Made by a program: the position numbers and the translations under genes. The notes beneath the pieces are model-generated. The model had not been told where the DNA came from. It searched no databases and worked only from the letters and a program-made list of their open reading frames with translations. From contig JBBHKE010000409.1 of the NCBI GenBank assembly GCA_037447655.1, positions 453,104-499,770 of the forward strand: 46,667 nucleotides of DNA, written 5' to 3'. The DNA comes from Zygnema cylindricum. Its lineage: Eukaryota; Streptophyta; Zygnematophyceae; Zygnematales; Zygnemataceae. Below, in pieces: positions 1 to 12,478 of the stretch. Each line of letters starts with the position of its first letter. Positions within the stretch are counted from its first letter, which is position 1.

Positions 1-2459
1 ATTCGGAGGTTGTGAAGAAGACGAAAAGCGCGATTGATGTCCGTAAACTCCCAAGCCAAACGTTGAAGAAGCAAGGGCATGTCACGTAAACGCTGCATTC
101 CATCCCTCACCCATTCAACTTGTAAATCTGTTAGCAAAAGTGTTTTTGTTAAAATAGAACCACCTAAAAAACAAATGAGTGGTTAAGAGTAATAGTCGTG
201 AACATAAAATAACAAAATCGCCAGTGAAAATCTACAAATAAAGCCTGTAAATAGTGTTCCTGGAATTGCCATCTTTTACCTGCCAGAGACTAACTGGACC
301 ACCTCCAAATCGGCGATTATAATTCGCCACGTCCCTTAGTATTCTTTGGGCCAATGGATTTTCTTGCTCTACTTGAAGAGCTTCACTTGGAATAAGGAGA
401 GTGATAGATCTCCGACAAATGGGACAGCGACAAGGGGATAAAGAAGAGCCGTGTTCCCAAACACGCAAAATACATTCTCCTGCAATAACCACACCTCAAA
501 TTGTGTACTTAAATCCCAAGGGTCCAAGCAAATCGGACATCCCTTTCTCTCCATGTCTCCTGTTATAGAACTCACATGCATGAAGAACAAACTCAACAAA
601 AGTTTGAGCCCTAAAAAAGTAAGGTGGGAATTCTTAGAGGGGAATGTTGGAAAGCGTAAAAAGGTAAAGCATAGTTCAAATATTCTACAGCAACTGGCTG
701 TTTGAAATGCCTGACTCTCTCTTTATACGAAAATTTGCTAACAGTGCAAACACAAAAATCTGATTTTTATGGGATTACAATGCCGGAACACTCCAATCAG
801 AAGTCGGAACAGTCACCCATAATCCAAATATTCTGGAGAAAGGACTGGTGATCCCCTTCAGTTGTGGCTCTCATTGAGAGGCGGAGAAATACACTGACCA
901 TCACTATTAGTGTTAAACAGTTCTGGAGCAGTCAAAAGGACTTTTTCTCATCACACAATTTCCGATTTTCAATTGTAACATCACAATCAAAAGGTTGGTA
1001 CCCTTTGATTGCTCAACTCAAAAATTTAAATTTAAAGACCCGATCACAAAGTTAAACGTGTTTTGACTGCCCAAAAAATGCTAAACAGTGATAGCGATGG
1101 GCAGTGTAGACGTCTACCATATGATGCTGTGTGCGAATTGTCCAATCTTCAAAATTATACAGTCATCCAGAACATAAACAAAACCGCTTCATTGAATGGT
1201 ATTCAGTACAGACCAAGCTAAAAGAAGGTGCCAGATTCTTAACAGCACAAAAAAAATAAAAAAAGACCACAGCGTACCATTTGTCTGTCCAGTCTAATTA
1301 GAAAGCATATTATTGCACACACCATATTGCATAAATCACATTTATTACTTTACAATGGCGGATGGTGACCTTACCACAGAACCAATGGCTACAGTTAGCC
1401 TGACATGGGAGAGTGAAACCATCATGACAAACAGAGCAAAGATCATTCTCCGGAGGGCCATCCATGGCTGGCATACCGACTCCTCCACGAGTACCAGCTT
1501 GACTGCTGTTGACTCCTGCTGACTCCCCTCTCCCTCGTAAAATTTGAACACGTACGAGAGTCCAGAGACTGACAATCAAGTGATAAATGGCAGATACACC
1601 ACTTCGCAACCATTGAAATGGACTCCTGCTCAAGAATAGCAAACATTGCATTCTATGGAAACTTAGAATATTATTGCATGGGATACCATGTGTATCAATT
1701 TAAAAGAATGACCATTTTATAAAGCATTAAAAACCATTTTGTAATATGGATGGAGGAAGTGGAGCAAGTATTATGGTATATGCTTCCTATGCAAACTTGC
1801 AACTTTGAACCCTGCCTCAAATAAACAATCAGAAAAAAAATAGCCCCATAACATGCTGAACATAATTTAAACTCATCAACAACAATAATGAGACAGCTTG
1901 AAAATTCAGTAACCTGTCCTATACCTTATCAAGTTATCAAAAGAATTTAGCAGTTAAAAATATGAGTATGGGAATAACGTGATAACAGAATTGACGACAA
2001 ATAGGAACTGTGACTGCTAAAGGTCAACTTTTCTGATTGGAGTCAATGTACAATCAGTAATCTATGTATCTGCTAACATACAAAAAACTCCTTATCAAAA
2101 TTCAAAACAAGGCAAATGACTTTTAGTCAGCCTAAAAATATTTCCAACAAAAGTTTCCTACAACATCTAAAAAAAAAGTTTTCTTTTGCACAGGGAAAAA
2201 AAATAAAATATTCCTCTTCCTGTACTATCCAGTAGTACAATAAATTAAATTCACGTGAATGGAGTCAGAAATTTCCGTAAAGAAAACAGTGAAAAAATAA
2301 AAAAGGAGTATCCGCCACAATATTTTTTCCAAAGATTAGTTCATTTAGTTAGATTCGATCCCTGTACCTCTGTGAAGAATGCCAGAGGAGAAGAATCGGT
2401 GCTGCAGCAAAAATAGTCGCATAGAGAACTTCGTCGCCCACAGCCTCAATGAGTGGCAT
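1..2459 (-). CDS. RNF170: RNF170-like membrane RING-type E3 ubiquitin ligase (3' partial)
   Basis: Four exons fit in phase: 2459-2368, 1625-1375, 479-280 and 92 to beyond base 1. The start ATG at 2459 opens with MPLIEAVGDEVL and a hydrophobic segment (about residues 10-27), the same layout as the N-terminal membrane anchor of animal RNF170. A C3HC4 RING follows: Cys94, Cys97, Cys109, His111, Cys114, Cys117, Cys133, Cys136. After it come ITLLIPSEA and YNRRFGG, then RLRDMPLLLQRL, which match the region before the C-terminal membrane helices; those helices lie outside the window. In animals RNF170 is an ER-membrane E3 that targets IP3 receptors; the plant role is unknown. MDGPPENDLCSVCH is an internal plant-like start, so a shorter isoform from Met85 is possible. 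A MITE (890-1108) sits in intron 2. The splice phases agree (2/1, 1/2, 0/0), which supports the model. The family call is firm; exon 1 is less certain. Confidence 0.85.
890..1108. repeat. TA-flanked MITE, family A (RNF170-like intron)
   Basis: The left end TACACTGACCATCACTATTA and the right end TGATAGCGATGGGCAGTGTA are inverted copies, diverged from the better copy at 35754-35974. Length is about 219 bases with no coding capacity. TA at both outer edges fits a Tc1/mariner (Stowaway-like) target duplication. Confidence 0.6.
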
Positions 2460-3324
2460 TGGCCAAAAACTGTACCAGCTATACTTCAAGTATTAAACAA
2501 TAAGATACAATAATACCTCAGTGATTCACTTTGAGAAAGATAATAGCTCTACCAAAATGATGTAATCCACAGCAAAAAGACATGGTTGAAGCACTCTCTT
2601 GTAGCTGGTCGCTTCTACTTCTTCTTCTTATTCTGCAACATCCATAATAATTGCACGTTACTGAAGTAAAATGGTTGCTTTAGGGTAACGCAAAATTAGG
2701 GTTACAGGTCACCGATACTCGTAGTGAATGCTGGCAAATGTTACCGGGAAAGAAAGCAAGCAACAAGTGTCGGTATTTGCGCAATTCACGCCGGAGTCAA
2801 CGCTACAGTTGTACACTGTTTTGTCGCTTAGGAATACCGTACCAACCTAAGAGTTTCATATCGGTAGTGACTTTCCGATATTCAGTTTCCGGTTATTTTG
2901 GGAATTTGGGCTACTCACAAAACAAATTATTCTACCAATATGTTCATGAAATCGCGAATTTTGAGGTGCCGTACTTATTTTTATCGGGTCCTGTACTTAT
3001 TTTAGGATAGACAAAACATTTTGACGTAAAAATGGTGAGTGCATTGCAGATTCTGTACGAACGTCAACTTAGTGACGTCAGCTCTTGAAGGCAACCTAAG
3101 CCGCGCATGGAAAGGCAATTATCAATGTTTAAAGTTTAAACCTTAAACTTCAAAATTTTAACTTTCAAGGTACAAACTTCGCAAATATAGACTGTGTTTC
3201 TCTGTGCCACGTGTCAGCATTTTGACACTTTTCTACACTGTGACAAACCGAGGACATGGCTTGTTCCTGCATTGGCTAGCACAACTGTTAGGGACAGCTT
3301 CCCTGATTTGCTTTACCATCCGCT
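2460..3324. promoter_or_regulatory. Head-to-head intergenic region (RNF170-like / DNAJC11)
   Basis: These 865 bases separate two divergent start codons, so both promoters and 5' UTRs must lie here. I see no clear TATA box; there is an AT-rich stretch of TTAAA/TTTAAA repeats at about 3129-3170. No convincing coding exon was found. A shared, bidirectional promoter is an inference from the spacing alone. Confidence 0.4.
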
Positions 3325-6300
3325 ATGGCTGACCCTCATGATCCTGGCACAGAGCTTTATGCTCTCCTTCATGTGCCACGTACTGCCTCGGATGATGACG
3401 TCAAGCGCGCCTATCGCCAGCTGGCATCCGTTTATCATCCTGACAAGTACACCTCTCCACAGGTGATTGCTTCCTGAATCCTACTGTTCTTTTTTGTACT
3501 TTTTGACGTTTTCTCTGAAAAGCTCCATGTAACGCGAAGGCATCATTTGTTTTTGTCCATAGTTCCATGTAACACTTAGTATTTTTTTTTCTATGTTAAG
3601 TTAAACACTCACAGCTGGAGCAACTAGCTAAACGACCATCTTTTTAGATAAGTCACCAAAAGGAACGAGAATTCCTGGTTTTGAACAATGCCAGCAGTTG
3701 CCTGTGTGAAAGAGCCAAGACCTCAAAACCCTAGAAAAACCCGAAAAAAAATAACTTTGTTTGAACATTGCCAGCAATTACCAGTGTCAAAGAAACAAGT
3801 TTACACCTAAAATGTCTCTGAATGCAAATTATCAGCACACATTTTCCTGAGGGAAACCTGCTATGTTTATCTTGGCATATTTATCGAGTAATTGCGTATG
3901 AAAAAAAACTGCTGCCTGTAACCACAGTATGGACGTTATTCGTTTGTACGCGGCATGTAAATACTGAAACCGAAAGCTACGCAGAAATAACAGCTGTTAT
4001 TGGCGACCCTCGGTACTTTACTTTCAAAATGCAGTAAAAAAATCAACTGTAACGCCAGTATCGCGGACAGTAATCGCAGTATTATGTATTAATTTCGCTT
4101 ACTTTTTCATACCTTTCCTTAATGTTGTTTAACCTTTAAACAGGGAATCTTCATTTTCCAGTGCAGTGTTGTCCATACATTGGAAACTCCGGAGTTACTA
4201 TTGCCAGTATTTTCTCCATATGTAATGCCCTATTACTAATTAACTTGTAATATGAGCTGATTTTATTTCCTGTAATGGAGGCTGCATTCCTGTTTTCTCG
4301 AAACAGATGCAAGCTGTGGCGTCAGAAAACTTTCAGCGTATCAAAAAAGCATTTGATGTACTCAGTGACCCTCAACAGAGGCAAGTGTACGACCTGTACG
4401 GAGAGGAGGGCCTCACGTCAGGTTTGGAGCTTGGGCCTCGTTTGAAAACACGGGAAGAGATTCGAGAAGAGTTTGAGCGACAGCAAATAAGACGACAGGA
4501 GCTTAAAAGGACTGCTCACACCAATCAGACTGGCTCGGTTCTCATGAGCATAACTCTGGCTGAGACGCTCAAGAGCCTCGATAAACCTCCGCAGATTTCC
4601 GGGTACGTACTTTTGAAACAATTTTTTTGTCAACTTGACAATTGTTTGTTCTGAATCTGAGAGGTTTTGTGGCACCATTAGGTTGAAATTGTTCAATTTG
4701 TCTATTCGTTTAAGTAGTATCTCATATGAGCATTCGTTTTAATGTCTTTTAAGCATGCATACTTAATGCCTTTAAAGTACATTTCATCTAGTGTTTTTTA
4801 TTATTTCAGTTTATGTGTTAGTGTGTGTAGGTCTAATGGAAGCCGTTGCCACCAGGGAGATGGAAAAGCTTTTTTGTTGCAGTACCTTTCTGTCCAAGGC
4901 TTTTTTAAATCCAATGTTTTAATTTTCTTCCACTAGACTGGACATGGTGATTTCTATGTTAGTAAGCATTGAGATCAGACAAAAAACTTCTTGATGTATG
5001 TTTAGTGACAGGCAAGAATTAAGCGTTTCTCACCAAGAAATTCATCAAAATCATTGCCAGGTACTTCGCCAATCGCTATTAGTGCTATTAGAATTGACTA
5101 CACTAGATTATGTTTTGTTACGTGGCTCATTATGGGCCACTTAACTAAATAGTGCACTTAACAGTTTTTTCTTCACTCCAATTAGAGTGATTAGCTCCAA
5201 TTGCTATTCTTGCCTCTTTGGTGGAGATATGGGATATGAGGCTGGGAACATTTAGGCCTTTCTCACTGAGAAATTCATTAAAATCATTGCATGCACACTG
5301 CCCATTGCTATTAGTGTGAAGGAATTACCAGTATCAAAGCGAAATTAGTGTCAACAATGTTTTTTTAGTGCACAGTGATGTGGCCGACTTCCTTAAACAC
5401 TGTTAATAACACTCTTCTATGATTTTCGGCGAAAAAAAGTTGTGACTGAATTAGTGTTATTAACACTAATACTGATGAAATGGTTTACTGTAGGAAGCTG
5501 ATTACTGATTATATGCACAGGAGGGCTGGTTGCATTGAATTTATTTTTCTTTTGCAGTATGCAGATGGGCTCGCAGGTCCAAGCAGGACTCTCGGAAAAA
5601 GATTTGATGGTCCTTGGAGCCAGTATGGTGGCTCGGAGAGGAGTTGGCGGTGGTACAATCCATGGTGTATGGAAGCATACTGTATCACCTCACGCCTCGT
5701 TTGAGGTTTTGGCTATGACTGGGCTTCGCTCGGTATTAAGTTTCAGTACTTCTCGGTAAGTACTTTTAACCTGATCCGTTTGTGATTTTGGGCATGACTG
5801 GCTTGTGCTTTTTATTATTTTTCCTTCTTCTCGGTAATTACTTTTAGCCTGACTGGTTTCAGGTTTTGGCTCTGACTGGCCTTCGCTCTGTAGTAAGTTT
5901 CTCACTGTCTCGGTATTATATTATTATTGCTTATGGTGTTATAAGTCCGACGAGGGTCAGCCATGGCAATAATTGTGCCATGTTTGCGTACTAATCTCTG
6001 GCTCAATCATTTATTGGACTTCTGATTTGGTTGTTGGAATACCAGTTTGTCGGCCGTAAATGGCTTTCCCAAAGTGGTTCTCTCTGAGGTGAAGGAAAAT
6101 AAGAGAGGATAAGGTCACATTCTCCAATTGGTTCGTTGAATATGGCCATGGCAAGCACGCATTACATGGGGGACAACAAATGCTTGGTTTTTTTTTTTTT
6201 CATTTTCTTTTTTCCGTTATGGCTCCAATAGGCAATTGACGAAGCACGCGAATGCCACTTTGGGCCTTTCTTGCAACCTGAGAGATGGGGAGCTAACACT

Positions 6301-9300
6301 TACAAATGGCTGGACAAGACAATTGTCACCGTCTACTCTCGCCTCGGTGGGTCTTCTGCCTGCCCTTATTTTGAACCCAGTTTCAGGGTAGCAGTAGTGG
6401 CCTGTATTCAGCGTAGTCGTGCAGAAAAATGGACTATTTTTTTCAATATTGTATGATATGGTTTTTATGATTACTGCACTAGTGATGCGTTATCCCCGTC
6501 GCTATTAGAGTAAAGAATCCTTAGTTTAAATGCGAAATTATATTGTATAATGTTTTTTGTTGCGTTAGGAGATAAGGCGGGTTGTGGTTCACTTTTTTAA
6601 ATAGCATTATCAACACTATTTTATGGTTTGCGGCCAAGAAAAGTTGTGACCTAGTGTTTTGACCGAATTATTGTTATTCTCTCTACTTGCGATCGACGGT
6701 GTAGTTACAGCATATGCATAGTTCCCCTATTAATTGCATGTTAGCTTGACTTAGAAGCATTTACTGCATTCATTATTTGTGCATGACTCTTATTCCCAGA
6801 TACTCACTTGTAAGCCCTTTTTTTTTTTACTTCAGTATGTGTTGGACTGTTCTTTTTCAGATCCTCACATAAAAGCACTATTTTTTGACTTTTGACTTTT
6901 TTGACTTTTTGGTGGCAGGTACAATTTGGCTTAGGGCCAGATGGAGGTTTGAGCTTGGGTTGGCAGCATCAAGTATCTAAGGGGTCCTTTTCCGCGGATC
7001 TGAAGGTGGGCCGCAGATTGCATCTTATTATGGAACTTTTATCTTACCTCTATTGTTTAGGCTTTAGGTTTGTATTAATACGCTACACTCATGTATGTGC
7101 TTTGTTAGTGAGTGTTCTTGAGCTAATGGCATAGCAAACAGAGCTTAAGGCATTTCTCCAAAGAACGAAAGAAAGGTGAGGCTGGAGGGATGTTCCTTTT
7201 GGAAGGTGTTTCAATACTTAAACGGTCAATGGTTTTAATTGCACGTCCTTCAACTTCTTTGCATACATGATGTATTGTTCAGAACGCTCTGGACATCCTA
7301 TTCTCATGTTTTATAGCCTGTGTCACGGCTCGATGACTTTTGCGGAGAAATTGGCATCCATTTACTTCTTGTTTTTTGTTTAACTAAAAGGAAATTTTGA
7401 AAATGTATATTCTTTTCCTAAGCTTTATGAGCAGAAAGAAGCATTCAATCTTTCTTTTTTCTTGCTAATCACAACTGGAGATAGCTTTACCTGTATCCAT
7501 GTTTTGCCTCACCACTCGCAATCATGCGTGATCACTGATTATTTCTACCTTAAAACTGATTATTATAACTTATTAATTCTGCCATAGAACTAATTAACTG
7601 ATTACTGTTCAACTTTATAACTGATTAATTCTGCTTTATAACTGATTAATTTTGCTTCATGACTGATTAATTCTGCTTTTTACCTCATTAATTCTTCCTT
7701 ATAATTGATTTATCTACCTTTTGATTGCTTAATTCTGCCTTAGAACTGACTAATTTGGTCTTGAATTGATCAGTTCTAAGGCAGAATTGATCAGTTGTAA
7801 GGCAGAATTGATCAGTATAAGGCAGAATTGATCAGTTGGAAGGCAGAATTGATCAGTTGTAAGGCAATTAGGCAGAATTGATCAGTTATAATGCAAAATT
7901 GATCAGTTATAAGGCACCTTCGATTAGTTATAAGGCAGAATTTATCTGTTCTTAGGCAGACTTAATCAGTTTTAAGGCAAACACTGATTAATTCTGCCTT
8001 ACTACTTATCAATTCCGCCTCATAACTGTCTGCCTTACAACTGACCAAATGTGCCTTATAAGTTATCAATTCTGCCTTATGACTGTTCCTTTTTGCTGGT
8101 GGCATGCAGCTGGGGGAGACGATGGTGGGAGTGTCGGGATCGTACGTTCGACGGTTTTCCGAGAAGTCATCTGGGCGTGTCACCGCCCGGCTCGGCCCGT
8201 GAGGACTGCGGCCCGTCTGACAGGTGGCAACTAAGGGCAGACAGGTCGAAGAGGTCCTTATAGGGCCACATCGCAAGTAGATATCCAAATGGATATCTTG
8301 AAGACCTCCTTTCACTAGGTCTTTCGCGCATTTCTGATAGATATCCAATCGGATATCTAGAATGCTTCTTTTTATTGGGCCTTTCCGCACTATAGGTTTT
8401 TGATGAATTTTGATTATCTGTGATACGATCTTTATACAGTTTTGATGATCGGTTTATGTGGCAAACCAGTGAAATCATCTACATTGTTTGGATTTTTGAG
8501 AGCTCAAAATCCAAGCCACTGAACTTCCTCCGAGATATGCCTTATCGTGGGTGTTGACTCAAAAGTTACAGGAGCTCACTCGGACGTCATACTTAAAACC
8601 ATACGTTGATAAACTCGGCACGAGAAAAAAACAAGTGAACACAATGTCAAACCTGATATATTATTGGGTATTTTAAGTGTATGTTGGTTGACTTCGGACA
8701 AATCTTTTGGTTCGGTAAAGATGTGGATACATCTGTACATTACACACATGATTGCTTTGATTTTTTCTAGTGTGGAAATGCTTTCTGTCTTTGTGGTTAC
8801 AGTACAGCGGCCATACATAACTGTACAAAACTATTTATTCGACAGAAAACATGACAGAAACTTTTAGTGCGGAAAGGCCTTCCAGCGGACTGGTATAGGC
8901 CCCATGGCTCTTATTTATCCAATAGCTTCCAGAAAATACTGCCATTTGGCTGATGACTTTTTGGATGGCGATAGGTGAATCTTTCGTTTCGATGCAAAAG
9001 TGAACTCCAATGGCCATAGGTGAACCTTTCCTTTTCCTATACAAAAGTGAACTTCAATGGCCATAAATGAGTCTTTTATTTTTCGATGCAAAAGTGAACT
9101 CCAATGGCCATAAGTGAATCTATTGTTTTTCGATGTGAAAGTGAACTCCAATGGCCACAGGTGAACCTTTTGTCTTTCGATACAGAAGTGAATTTCAATG
9201 GCTGTAGGTGAACTTGAGGTGACCTTTCACTGCCATTGTTGTAGTTGCCAATGGAGGCAACTTGCGATGAGGACTGTAGAGATAGCGAGATGGGATAAGG

Positions 9301-12300
9301 GGAGGGACTAGTGGATAAGGTGTTCTTGTGGAGAGTTTATGTGGGAAGGCATATTTATAAGCAGTGAGTCATTTTTGTGGTCTGACACGGCGTATAAGTT
9401 ACAGAAATGGTAGCTGTATATGTTGTCTTGTCCAAAATGGGGATGTTTATCGTATTGTCTGTCTGTTAAAACTGATGAGTTTGAGATTTTCGATAAATGA
9501 TATGTTTGTCTTATAGGTACTTGAGTTTGTTTCTCATTAGACCAGAATATGAATAGTCAGAATTGACTAACGTGTTCACTCTCTTTTCAACTCGTCTTGA
9601 AAAGATATTACAAATCCTTATTTGTACTTTTACTGGTTGATGACTGATCTTTAGTGGAATGTATGACAGTTATGCATGTTAGGTCTGATAACACACAGCA
9701 GTTTTTGGTAAAGAACTACCAATATGAAACACGACGGATGGAGCTGTGAAAACAAGAAATGGAATATCCAGGGGTCAAATTGTGCGGATAAGATACAGGG
9801 ATATAGGGGAGGAGGTTTTCACAAGCATTTATACTCAATGGGCAGTTGTCAGAATCATGACATGTGTGCTTGTTGAAATTTCAGTACAAATTTTGGGTTT
9901 TTGAGCAAAGCAGGTTGAACTCCAGTTGAGTTCATCTCTACTACTACATTCTTACAGTGCAAATGTGCATTAAATGGCAATGTAATTTCCTAAAAATGCC
10001 AGTTTTTATCATATTTCAAATGTGCGAGAACAACTGTGAACTCTATTTGTAATTTCCCTATACTATATGCATATTATACTCGAAAAAGCCTTATAATACG
10101 GGTAAAGTACAGTAAGCGTTTTCTATTGTTTTCGCACATTTGAACTGTGGTTTCTATATCTGCATGTTTGCATTGAATGACTCGGGTTACTTCAATTTTT
10201 AGTGGTATGGTAATGTGTTGCAAATCCATTATGGGATGCAGGAATGGTATTGATATGGAAATCGGAGGAAGTAGAAGGCTCTCAGAGCACAGCAGTGCAG
10301 GATGGTTTTGCTCCATTGGACTCCAGGTGTCTTTCTATCTATCTTTTTTTTTTTTTTTTTTTCCAATACCCAGAATTCTGTCATGACCCTCTTTCAATCT
10401 TTCGATCTATCTTACTTTCTGTTTTCCAATACCCAGAAGTCTCTCAGGTCCCTCTCTCTATCTTTCCTTCTGTTTTCTAATACCCAGAAGCCTGTCAAAT
10501 TCCTCTTTCGATCTTTTTTTCTTTCTATTTTCCGACACCCAGAATTCTTTCTGTTTTCTAATACGCAGAAGTCTGTCAAGGCCCTCTTTCAATCTATCTT
10601 TCATTTTATTTTCCGATACCCAGAAGTCTTGTCTTTTGCAGTAATTGTTTATCACTAAAGCAGATATCAATAGACATTGTTTTATGCAACAATCGTCCTA
10701 GTCTGAAAGTTCTTTGTATATAGGTATGTCTCTCTATTAGAGACCTTATTTCTGAATTCCGGGTCCCCAAATCTTACTCAAATGACTTTTCCTCGCCTCC
10801 TCCTCCTCTCCTCCTCCTCTCCTCCTCCTCCTCTCCTCTCCTCTTCGTAATGATTTCTCCTTAAGAATCTGAGACAAGACTCCAACAACTTGGAAAAAAT
10901 TAGGTAGGCTGTAAAAGCCTCTGACTCGTTTCCTTTGACTGGAACAGGGAATCCTCTGGAAAATCAGATACACACGTGGCGGCCAAAAGTTTGTTTTTCC
11001 GGTGAGTAATTGCAATAATTTTGTGGTGAAATGTGTGAAGATTTTATAGAATTGAAATAAGATTCTGTGTTATAATTGGTCATGATTTTATGGAATCAAA
11101 ATTTAATTAGAATCGAATAGAATTTTGTGGTGTAATGGGTGAAAAGAGGAACCAGGAATGTATTTTTTGCTTTCTGTTCCCTTTCATGTAATATTTTCTG
11201 CAAAGGTTGGCGTTTAAAGGAAAGTGGCTTGGAGGCCATTGTTCTCTTTTATGATCGGATTACAGAAAGCATTTTAATGCACAGTACTTAATGACAGTTC
11301 AGTAAATGGAAGCCTTTCCCATACAAATTGCTTCGGGTTTTTTTTTAGTTACACAGGTTAAACAAACTGTTAGTATTACTAAAAATATATTGTGTTAATA
11401 GGGCAAAAAACCTCAATCAAATTAGTGTTGCTAACGATATTAGCCATCCTCGCTGTATTACACTGCCCATCGCGATTAGTGTAAAGGAATTATCAGTGTA
11501 AATGCAGAATTAGAATTTATAATACTAATTTAGTGTAGGGAGGCATGGTGTATTGTTGTCCACATAAACAGTGTTTCTAACTCTGTTATGATTTACGGCC
11601 CAAAAAAGTCATGATCGGATTAGTGCTATTAATGCTAATAGCAATTTACATTGTAGTAAACCCTTAAAAAACCCTAAAAGAACCCTAAAAGAACCTAAAA
11701 ATTGGGTGTTTGTGGACAGATTATGTTGTGGCCCTCCCTTAGGCCCACCATAGCTTTTGGAGCAATTTTCTTTCCCTCGGCCCTTTATGCAGCTCTAAAG
11801 GTGAAATCATGGGCCAGTTTGTCGGATTGGTTTTAACAAAGATGAAGAAAAAAAAAAAACAACTTTAGGTCATACAAAAATACTTGAAAGTCGTATGGAA
11901 AAGGTGGTGGAAACCCAAAAAAGAATGAAATGTAATGGGAAAATAATGGTTCGGAGTGTGTTTAATGTGTTTTGATGAAAGTAAAGAGTATTAAATTCAT
12001 AGTATTATTAATTTGCACTTTATTCTTGTGTGGCTCTGAATGTTTTAAGTTAGAAATTGAAATACATTATCCTGTTTTGGTGATATATACTTTCTTTTCG
12101 GAGTTGTTTCAGGCAGAAGAAGTGCGGTTCTGAAAGAAAACAGAAACTAAAGACCCTGTTAAGTCATAGAAAATCAATTTTAAATCAATTTCATTTGGGG
12201 AAGGTTGTGGAAAGTTAAAAAAGAAACGGAGGGTCTGGAGTGTTACAGATATGGGTGTTGAAACCTTATGCTCTGCGAAGGAGAAAAAGAAAGGAGCTAC

Positions 12301-12403
12301 AACAGAGGAGAGAGAATTCTGTACAGGTTCGTCTCCCTCTGCAAAGTTTCACAATATACAATTAGTCTTATGGATGTATGTATATGAATATATACGGATA
12401 TTA

Positions 12404-12478
<75 letters not shown>

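Noticed and set aside
2560-2640. Short minus-strand frame starting MSFCCGLHHF upstream of the RNF170-like gene
   Set aside because: Its donor phase does not join the next exon without a stop; probably 5' UTR or promoter.
7545-8088. CRISPR-like array
   Set aside because: Repeats are contiguous without unique spacers, change orientation, and lie in a eukaryotic intron.
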